A stretch of 8,521 nt of DNA. Origin: Dehalococcoidia bacterium. Its GTDB lineage: Bacteria > Chloroflexota > Dehalococcoidia > E44-bin15. Position 1 is the stretch's first letter, and the number at the start of each line of letters is the position of its first letter. The position numbers were made by a program, and so were the translations under genes. Where the stretch lies: assembly GCA_023129355.1 (NCBI GenBank), contig JAGMCC010000047.1, positions 1 to 8,521 of the forward strand, written 5' to 3'. Below the pieces are notes generated by a model. The model did not search any database. It was not told where the DNA came from and was given only the letters and a program-made list of their open reading frames with translations. This document shows positions 1 to 4,009 of this stretch, in pieces.

Positions 1-36
1 TTTTTTCCAGCATATCTATAATCACTTTACACATGT

Positions 37-84
37 CATATCTGTCACTACCCGACTCCTACCATATTTGTCATTGCCCGACTC
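37..84. repeat. Near-tandem 22-base direct repeat
   Basis: Positions 37-58 and 63-84 are the same 22-base sequence, beginning CATAT and ending CCCGACTC, with three differences and a spacing of 26 bases. The second copy runs into the hairpin element at 70-149. The first copy therefore looks like a truncated or duplicated left end of that element. Confidence 0.7.
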
Positions 85-149
85 GATCGGGCAATCCAGA
101 AACTGGCTCAGCGTGCTTCCTGGATCATCCGGTCAAGCCGGATGATGAC
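70..149. repeat. Miniature inverted-repeat element, GTCAT...ATGAC
   Basis: An 80-base element has short inverted ends, GTCAT at 70-74 and ATGAC at 145-149. Inside are two perfect 9-bp hairpins: 73-81 pairs with 87-95, and ATCATCCGG at 124-132 pairs with CCGGATGAT at 138-146. Between the hairpins, ATCCAG (94-99) is complemented by CTGGAT (120-125). This layout (GTCATT, hairpin, AATCCAG, CTGGAT, hairpin, GATGAC) resembles the non-autonomous GTCATT-type intergenic repeats common in many bacteria. It encodes nothing and would fold strongly if transcribed. Family membership is inferred from layout only. Confidence 0.6.
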
Positions 150-280
150 CCCTTAGAAGAGTCGAACGAAAAGCTAAGCTGATTCGCTTGGATTATTACC
201 CATCAGGCGGTCCTTTGAATCTGAACTCACGGATTAAGGTACCTCTACCCGCTTTCGAATCGTATTCCTCATTAGTGCCA

Positions 281-331
281 TTAAAAATAAAATGACCAAG
301 AGCCTAGGTACTCGGTTCCAGACCCTTGGTC
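281..331 (-). terminator. Intrinsic terminator of the TPP riboswitch
   Basis: On the minus strand GACCAAG (331-325) pairs with CTTGGTC (300-294), followed directly by the T-rich run ATTTTATTTTTAA (293-281). The GACCAAG arm can also fold locally as AGACC-AAG-GGTCT, which would compete with the terminator. These mutually exclusive folds sit about 10 bases after the riboswitch, as expected of a transcription-attenuation expression platform. Confidence 0.7.
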
Positions 332-340
332 TTAGAATTC

Positions 341-425
341 CCGCTTCCCTACGCTCGCATTACCGAGATCAGGTTCGAGGGGTTGTCCGACTCCTCGGAC
401 TCTCAGCCACAAAGCTCCCCCGCGG
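341..425 (-). promoter_or_regulatory. TPP (THI-box) riboswitch
   Basis: Read on the minus strand, this carries the conserved thiamine pyrophosphate aptamer landmarks in order: GGCTGAGAG, a facultative hairpin GTCCGA-GGAG-TCGGAC, the ACCCC strand of P2, the GAACCTGATCT core, the P5 stem CTCG/CGAG around GTAATG, and GCGTAGGGAAG. A short P1 closes as CCGC (425-422) with GCGG (344-341). The aptamer binds thiamine pyrophosphate and normally represses thiamine synthesis or transport genes. A promoter lies just upstream and a terminator just downstream, so the control unit looks complete. The regulated gene would lie to the left. None is found in the 280 bases available, so the target is unknown. 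Confidence 0.9.
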
Positions 426-434
426 CGCAATATA

Positions 435-463
435 ATAATACAACAAAACGCATAAAATAGCAA
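435..463 (-). promoter_or_regulatory. Sigma-70-type promoter for the riboswitch leader
   Basis: On the minus strand TTGCTA (463-458) is followed after exactly 17 bases by TATTAT (440-435). The predicted start, near 428, falls a few bases before P1 of the TPP aptamer at 425, which supports the pairing. The -35 is weak, so confidence is moderate. Confidence 0.5.
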
Positions 464-467
464 CAAT

Positions 468-486
468 ATGTACTCGTCCAGTACAT
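468..486. repeat. Short inverted repeat upstream of the riboswitch promoter
   Basis: ATGTACT (468-474) and AGTACAT (480-486) form a perfect 7-bp inverted repeat around a 5-base loop, just upstream of the minus-strand promoter. It could be an operator or a chance palindrome in AT-rich DNA. No family is recognised. Confidence 0.35.
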
Positions 487-519
487 TAGTGACGCATCAC
501 ATCCTAGCTCATTAACCCT

Positions 520-617
520 GTCATTACTTCCCCCGATAAATCGGGGTCGCAATGACGATGAAAGCGTTTCGCTGGGGACAATCTCACCATGGCGATGAAA
601 GAGTACCTTACAATGAC
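520..617. repeat. GTCATT/AATGAC hairpin repeat
   Basis: Positions 520-556 form a 37-base imperfect palindrome: GTCATT at the left, CCCCGAT (531-537) pairing with ATCGGGG (540-546) at the centre, and AATGAC at 551-556. A further AATGAC at 612-617 could be the true right end. A near-direct repeat of 18 bases with three differences (547-564 and 584-601, offset 37) lies inside, sharing CGATGAAAG. This is the same general class as the element at 70-149 but a different sequence. No coding function is supported. Confidence 0.55.
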
Positions 618-715
618 AGTAGGGTGTCACCCATCTATTTGAATAAGCTCACAGTATGCTTCAATTGTGGCACAATCAAAAATGGTTGGGAGGTTTATAG
701 CGGTTCCTCCTGACT

Positions 716-751
716 ACGCTCCCGATGCTTAACCGTCGAGGGAGCGTTTTT
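716..751 (+). terminator. Intrinsic terminator, plus strand, no upstream gene
   Basis: ACGCTCCC (716-723) pairs perfectly with GGGAGCGT (740-747), followed by five T residues (747-751). The U-tract orientation makes it a plus-strand terminator. A weaker GGAGG/CCTCC hairpin (689-693 with 706-710) lies just before it. No plus-strand gene precedes it in the window. It sits beyond the 3' end of the minus-strand NYN gene, so it could also be a remnant of a lost gene or the end of an unrecognised small RNA. Confidence 0.6.
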
Positions 752-792
752 AATTACTTCCTTAGCTTTGATATACTAAGAAATTTAAATTA

Positions 793-1326
793 TTAAAAAA
801 TCGGCTGGAAATAACTTCTTCTAGCTCTTCTCGTCAAAGAGCTCTCTTTGTGCAGGTTACCATAATTTACATTTGCCCCTCGGAACTCCAGCAACTCTAC
901 CTTTCGACTAAGGTCCTTGACTCTATTAATAGCTGGAACCAGGTCACCATCAGCAGTAACTAGAATAGCATCATCATAAGCGCCGAGAGATGCGAAATAT
1001 ACCATATCTGATGCAATAAGTACGTCCACCATCTTTTCTTCCCAACGACCGTCGTGCTGTTTCATGTAGCCTCTACTAACTTTGACTCCTTGTCTCTCTA
1101 CCTTTGCCAAGTATCGCCTTTCTCTGCTATACCGATCTTCTCCTAAATGATCCTTATTTGGATTGGGTACATAATAGTGTACTCCGACCAATTCTCTATT
1201 TCCCCCTAGCCTTTGAGAAAGGTGTAATACGTCAAAGTCTTCTTCCCAACCGCACTGCTCGAGCCGGCAACGTGTGTTAAGACCATCAATAAAGACTGCC
1301 ACAAAGACTGCCACTCTCTTCTTCAT
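793..1326 (-). CDS. NYN-domain (PIN-like) putative ribonuclease
   Basis: This 177-residue protein resembles the NYN/LabA-like branch of the PIN-like nuclease fold, a family of metal-dependent RNases usually working in the cytoplasm. The N-terminal strand ends in VFIDGLN (residues 11-17, acidic D14). A central EEKMVDVLIASD segment supplies D101 and D107. The late strand AILVTADGDLVPAI (120-133) supplies D126 and D128, matching the usual acidic metal-binding set. The start ATG at 1326 has AAAGG eight bases upstream. The gene stands alone, separated from the next minus-strand gene by a hairpin/terminator region. An in-frame tandem duplication repeats VAVF just before the first catalytic aspartate. 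The substrate is unknown; the fold assignment is good and the RNase role is inferred from the family. Confidence 0.82.
   Translation of the reverse strand: MKKRVAVFVAVFIDGLNTRCRLEQCGWEEDFDVLHLSQRLGGNRELVGVHYYVPNPNKDHLGEDRYSRERRYLAKVERQGVKVSRGYMKQHDGRWEEKMVDVLIASDMVYFASLGAYDDAILVTADGDLVPAINRVKDLSRKVELLEFRGANVNYGNLHKESSLTRRARRSYFQPIF
1291..1314 (-). repeat. Perfect 12-base tandem duplication inside the NYN gene
   Basis: AAAGACTGCCAC occurs twice head to tail (1291-1302 and 1303-1314). On the coding strand it doubles GTGGCAGTCTTT, so the protein reads VAVFVAVF in the first beta strand. The reading frame is kept. The exact identity of the copies suggests a recent slippage event. Confidence 0.9.
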
Positions 1327-1345
1327 AAATCTAACCTTTCTAACC

Positions 1346-1374
1346 TTGACAAATTTCTTAAGACATTATACAAT
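1346..1374 (+). promoter_or_regulatory. Strong sigma-70-type promoter, plus strand
   Basis: A perfect -35 TTGACA (1346-1351) is separated by exactly 17 bases from TACAAT (1369-1374), predicting a start near 1381. It faces away from the NYN gene and towards the hairpin-terminator cassette ending at 1452, with no open frame in between. A minus-strand TATAAT (1370-1365) overlaps the same -10 region and could serve the NYN gene, although no good -35 accompanies it. Confidence 0.6.
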
Positions 1375-1380
1375 TTATAT

Positions 1381-1452
1381 GTTAAAGAGGAGCCACCTCA
1401 CCGTCGCTATGATGCCACGGTGAGATAACAGGAGCGAAAGCTCCTGTTTTTT
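1381..1452 (+). ncRNA. Candidate small RNA of about 70 nt, two hairpins
   Basis: Between a consensus-quality plus-strand promoter and a strong terminator lies a stretch with no meaningful open frame. It would yield an RNA of about 70 nt with two stem-loops: CTCACCGT (1397-1404) pairing with ACGGTGAG (1417-1424) around a 12-base loop, then the terminator hairpin. I do not recognise it as a known riboswitch or sRNA family. Its end touches the stop codon of the minus-strand DUF5343-type gene, so the last bases would be antisense to that mRNA. The alternative is that the hairpins simply end the minus-strand transcript and the promoter match is fortuitous. Confidence 0.4.
1427..1452 (+). terminator. 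Intrinsic terminator with GAAA tetraloop
   Basis: AACAGGAGC (1427-1435) pairs over 9 bp with GCTCCTGTT (1440-1448) around a GAAA tetraloop, and six T residues occupy 1447-1452. The U-tract is in plus-strand orientation. On the minus strand the A-run gives it some function as the end of the DUF5343-type transcript, but the run after the hairpin there is only TATCTC, so it is mainly a plus-strand terminator. Confidence 0.8.
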
Positions 1453-2203
1453 AGAGGGGTAGTTCCTTTTCAGCGCTTTTTTCTTTCTCTTCCTCTATTG
1501 CCTTTTGTTCCTCTTCTTGAAGTTGTTTTTTAGCACGTGCTCTAGCTCGCGCTACTTTGCCTAATGCTGTCCAAACTTCGTTGAACTCCGCCTCATCAAG
1601 AGCAGCGACATCATCTTCTGTGACACCGAATAGAACTCCACTTGTGCCATGTGAAACAGTAACGGTTCCGACGGTATCCATCGCTTGCCTTCTAGTCTGT
1701 ACTCTGTGCTTCTCCGTTAAGGTCTTAGGCCTTCTTGGCGGTGGTTCTCTCATTTGCCGCTCCCGTGGTACATCAAATACAGGAATACCCGCCTCTCGGC
1801 AAAGTCCTAGAAATAACATGACCATGCGTGCTGTCTGAGAACGTGGCTGGTATCGTCGAAAGGCATCTCTGATTCGCGATTGAGGGTCCTGTCCTGGATC
1901 AATGACACTAAACTCGCTGCGATATGCCTCACGAACAACTTGCTCCATAAGTTGTCGATATTGCTCATCTGTAGACCCAGCTATTGCCGTCATCGTATCT
2001 GTTGGGCGCCCATCCTCATGGGTGAGATTGAGGAATTCCAGTGCTTGCATGACTCTGTAGAACACCGACTCAGATATGCCCGAGATACGCAGGAAATCAT
2101 CGTTTATCGTGTCAGGAAGGTTGCGAGTTCTAGCTCTACTGATTGCCGCAATAACATTGGATGTTGATGCGTATGGACGAAAGTCATCCTTTAGCTTTTC
2201 CAT
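1451..2203 (-). CDS. DUF5343-type protein of unknown function
   Basis: A 250-residue soluble protein that I match to the DUF5343 family by pattern. The N-terminal part (about residues 7-70) has a winged-helix-like layout with a LxxLxLTHEDGRPT-style ending. A middle part (about 78-135) contains the family-like FRRYQPRSQTARMVMLFLGL and ends in CREAGIPV. The C-terminal tail (about 215-250) is a K/E-rich probable coiled coil. The ATG at 2203 is preferred over the in-frame ATG at 2215, because GGAGGT lies five bases before 2203 and overlaps the upstream ATG. No catalytic motif is visible. DUF5343 genes are often found in accessory regions, and a DNA-binding role is only a guess. It has a strong own promoter and is divergent from the HicB-like gene. 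Confidence 0.75.
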   Translation of the reverse strand: MEKLKDDFRPYASTSNVIAAISRARTRNLPDTINDDFLRISGISESVFYRVMQALEFLNLTHEDGRPTDTMTAIAGSTDEQYRQLMEQVVREAYRSEFSVIDPGQDPQSRIRDAFRRYQPRSQTARMVMLFLGLCREAGIPVFDVPRERQMREPPPRRPKTLTEKHRVQTRRQAMDTVGTVTVSHGTSGVLFGVTEDDVAALDEAEFNEVWTALGKVARARARAKKQLQEEEQKAIEEEKEKSAEKELPL

Positions 2204-2207
2204 TTCT

Positions 2208-2213
2208 ACCTCC
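2208..2213 (-). promoter_or_regulatory. Ribosome-binding site that fixes the DUF5343 start
   Basis: On the minus strand GGAGGT (2213-2208) lies five bases before ATG 2203-2201. The longer frame's ATG (2215-2213) overlaps this site and has no ribosome-binding site of its own, so the shorter protein is favoured. Confidence 0.75.
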
Positions 2214-2238
2214 ATGTATATATCTTTAGCATATCACT

Positions 2239-2267
2239 AGCATAACACATAACATACATTTTGTCAA
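2239..2267 (-). promoter_or_regulatory. Promoter of the DUF5343-type gene
   Basis: On the minus strand TTGACA (2267-2262) is followed after exactly 17 bases by TATGCT (2244-2239), giving a start near 2232 and a leader of about 30 bases. TATGCTA is repeated 12 bases downstream (2244-2238 and 2232-2226), which could be an operator or a second -10. Confidence 0.7.
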
Positions 2268-2301
2268 TACCCTAAGACCCAAAATCATCTGGATATGTTA
2301 T

Positions 2302-2330
2302 TTTACAATCTAATAAATCCGTGATAATCT
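2302..2330 (+). promoter_or_regulatory. Promoter of the HicB-like gene
   Basis: TTTACA (2302-2307) and TAATCT (2325-2330) are 17 bases apart, with TG one base before the -10 (extended -10 type). The predicted start is about 27 bases before the ATG at 2364. An alternative -10, GATAAT, overlaps. It is divergent from the DUF5343 promoter, with about 35 bases between the two -35 boxes. Confidence 0.45.
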
Positions 2331-2363
2331 GGAATTGAAGGCAAAAACTTAAGGAGGTATCCT

Positions 2364-2618
2364 ATGAAAATCTATGTCGAAGCTAAGCTTCGCAAAGGCA
2401 GAAGTGGCATAGAAGCCCGGACTCCTGATTTACGCTTAACAAGTCATGGCTTGGATGCTGATACAGCTATACAATCACTGCAACGCGGTATTTTGGCTTG
2501 GTGCAAGGGCCTGGAGACTCTTGGAGAACTTGAAAACGCACTTAAACGTAATCGATTAAACTGGGAACCCGATGGCGAAGGAATAATGGTAGAGATGAAT
2601 AGCACGTGGCAAACTTAG
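2364..2618 (+). CDS. Small HicB-like hypothetical protein
   Basis: An 84-residue protein with an excellent ribosome-binding site, AAGGAGGT (2351-2358), five bases before the ATG. It has the look of the HicB-like fold: a first strand MKIYVEAKL, then a second strand leading into TPDLRLTSHG (20-29), then the DADTAIQSLQRGILAWCKGLE helix (31-51), as in proteins with PEL..SHGDT..EA motifs. It lacks the C-terminal DNA-binding domain of full HicB antitoxins. No HicA-type toxin gene adjoins it, so a toxin-antitoxin role is not supported. The gene is divergent from the DUF5343-type gene and could share control with it. No terminator follows, so read-through to the permease is possible. Function is unknown; the fold is a moderate-confidence inference. 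Confidence 0.6.
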   Translation: MKIYVEAKLRKGRSGIEARTPDLRLTSHGLDADTAIQSLQRGILAWCKGLETLGELENALKRNRLNWEPDGEGIMVEMNSTWQT

Positions 2619-2644
2619 GATATGAATTATGAATAAGGCTCAAA

Positions 2645-2673
2645 TTGACTTAGCTAGCTAGCTGTGCTATCAT
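2645..2673 (+). promoter_or_regulatory. Promoter of the permease-receiver gene
   Basis: TTGACT (2645-2650) and TATCAT (2668-2673) are 17 bases apart, placing the start near 2680, about 25 bases before the TTG start. The spacer holds three TAGC units in tandem (2651-2662), which contain the palindrome AGCTAGCT and may be an operator. Confidence 0.6.
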
Positions 2674-2704
2674 CCTTTAATTACATAATAATGGCGGGAC
2701 GAGC

Positions 2705-3886
2705 TTGAGAACAAAGGTTCTTATATCCCTCCTGATCGGTGCTGCTGCTGGGATGCTCGCTGGGCTTACCGGTGTGGGTGGCGGGGTGTTCCTGGTTCCT
2801 TTGATGGTCGGGCTCTTGGCCATGGTGCAGCATCAGGCCCATGGCACCTCCTTCTTAGTGATCCTCCCCATCGCCCTTGTTGGCGCGATTACCTACGGTA
2901 TCCTGGGACACATAGATGATTGGCCTCTCATTGTAGGGCTGGCATCAGGGGGTGCGGTGGGGGTGCTCTTGGGGGCCAGATTGATGATGTTGCTGCCCGA
3001 AAGGCACCTCAAGTGGCTCTTCGGCGCATTTCTGGTGTTCGTGGGCTTCGCCATGATCATCACCTATACGTCTGCGCCGACGGCTGATGCTTCGTCGATA
3101 GTGCTGAGCTGGGGATTTATTCTCAGCGCTATCGGGATCGGGTTTGTGGCGGGGATCCTTGCCGGGATGATGGGCGTGGGTGGTGGCGTGGTCATGGTTC
3201 CGGGCATGGTTCTGTTGCTGGGGGTGGGCCAGCACATGGCGCAGGGGGTATCCCTGGCCGCGATTGCGGTGATGGCATTATTGGGTGCGCTGGCCCATTA
3301 CCGTCAGGGGAATGTTAAACCCAGGATGGCACTACTGATCATCCCCGCCGCAGCCATCTCTTGCCTTCTGGGTAGCGTGGTGGCGAACCAGCTGGATGCA
3401 TCGGTTTTACGCCAGCTGGTTGGTGGCGTCATCATTATTGTGGGCTTTTTCATGGCGATTAAGGATTGGCGCACTCAGAAGGATATTCCCCTGGAGAGTT
3501 GGCTCGCCAACCGGGGCAGGGTGGTTGAGGGAAATGTTCTTGTAGTTGATGACGACCCGGGGATACGTGAAATGCTTGGCGAGGTTATTTCGCGGAAGGG
3601 GTATAAAGTTGTCACTGTGGAGAGTGGTGAGCTGGCTCTTGAGGAGATGGAAAAGCAGCACTTCGGCCTGGTTTTCCTGGACCTGGTATTACCGGGCATG
3701 AGCGGCGCTGAGGCCTTTTCCGCGATAAAGCAAAAGGATAAAAAAGCGGTGGTGGTCATCGTCACCGGTTATGATGAGGATCCCTTAGCTGTGGAAGCGA
3801 TGTCGCATGGACCTTTGTTTCTTATTCGCAAGCCCTTCCGGATAAGTGCTGTCGCTGAGGTTCTTGATGCCGTGGGGTTAAGGTGA
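2705..3886 (+). CDS. TauE/SafE-type permease fused to a response-regulator receiver
   Basis: A 393-residue fusion. Residues 1-255 form a TauE/SafE-type membrane permease with about eight membrane helices in two related halves, each opening with the family glycine motif (AGLTGVGGGVFLVP at 19-32, AGMMGVGGGVVMVP at 153-166). Such proteins export or import sulfite, sulfoacetate or related anions. After a linker (about 256-275), residues 276-393 are a complete CheY-like receiver with acidic pocket D282-D284, phospho-acceptor D326 (FLDLVLPGMSG), T354 and K376 (RKPF). The start is TTG at 2705 with only a weak upstream GGGAC; later starts would cut into the first helix. No histidine kinase is nearby. 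The inference is that phosphorylation tunes transport. The substrate is unknown. Confidence 0.88.
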   Translation: MRTKVLISLLIGAAAGMLAGLTGVGGGVFLVPLMVGLLAMVQHQAHGTSFLVILPIALVGAITYGILGHIDDWPLIVGLASGGAVGVLLGARLMMLLPERHLKWLFGAFLVFVGFAMIITYTSAPTADASSIVLSWGFILSAIGIGFVAGILAGMMGVGGGVVMVPGMVLLLGVGQHMAQGVSLAAIAVMALLGALAHYRQGNVKPRMALLIIPAAAISCLLGSVVANQLDASVLRQLVGGVIIIVGFFMAIKDWRTQKDIPLESWLANRGRVVEGNVLVVDDDPGIREMLGEVISRKGYKVVTVESGELALEEMEKQHFGLVFLDLVLPGMSGAEAFSAIKQKDKKAVVVIVTGYDEDPLAVEAMSHGPLFLIRKPFRISAVAEVLDAVGLR

Positions 3887-3894
3887 TAGGCTGA

Positions 3895-4005
3895 GGCGTG
3901 GTGGCGCATGGACGGGATGCGTCGGTTTTGCGCAATCTCGTTGGCGGCTTGACAGTGGTTGTGGGGGTTTTAACGGTGGTTAAAGATTGGCGTTCCGGGG
4001 GTTAG
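3895..4005 (+). pseudogene. Remnant of a second TauE/SafE permease 3' end
   Basis: The 111 bases translate in one frame to a TauE-like tail ending KDWRSGG and a TAG stop. They align without gaps to 3374-3472 of the fusion gene at a constant offset of 521 bases. By hand count 71 of 99 bases and 19 of 33 residues match, with shared DASVLR, LVGG and KDWR. Many of the differences fall at third codon positions, so the copy diverged while still coding. The frame is closed upstream by TGA at 3892-3894 and only about 37 codons remain, so it is probably not a working gene. Its last codons contain the ribosome-binding GGGGG of the downstream glycosylase gene. Confidence 0.8.
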
Positions 4006-4009
4006 CATC

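Larger units (their letters stand above)
1..280. other. Gene-free stretch downstream of the TPP riboswitch
   Basis: I see no supported gene here. On the minus strand this is the stretch that a transcript passing the TPP riboswitch terminator would enter. Every minus-strand start I tried, such as the ATG just after the terminator T-tract (15 codons) and the GTG near 223, reaches a stop within about 20 codons. The stretch contains a near-tandem repeat and a miniature hairpin element, listed separately. A minus-strand ATG at 11-13 could open a gene continuing past the left edge, but it has no convincing ribosome-binding site. Confidence 0.6.

Noticed and set aside
17..22. TATAAT at the left edge as a plus-strand promoter
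   Set aside because: Its -35 would fall outside the window and no plus-strand gene or structured RNA follows it directly.
403..630. 75-codon minus-strand open frame
   Set aside because: It overlaps the riboswitch aptamer, its promoter and a palindromic repeat, has no ribosome-binding site, and has a low-complexity, cysteine-rich translation with no family resemblance.
1..800. CRISPR array or tRNA gene in the gene-poor left end
   Set aside because: The repeats are few, imperfect and unevenly spaced without spacers, and no cloverleaf with a TTCGA-type loop and acceptor stem could be closed.
1557..2167. Two plus-strand open frames of 93 and 95 codons
   Set aside because: They lie opposite the DUF5343-type gene, which has a clear promoter, ribosome-binding site and family pattern. 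They have no start signals and look like antisense shadows.
2364..2618. HicA/HicB toxin-antitoxin module
   Set aside because: Only a small HicB-like protein is present. No HicA-sized gene with a catalytic histidine lies next to it, and it lacks the DNA-binding C-terminus.
2945..3765. Several minus-strand frames opposite the permease-receiver gene
   Set aside because: Histidine-, proline- and serine-rich translations typical of antisense frames in GC-rich coding DNA; the plus-strand domains are unambiguous.
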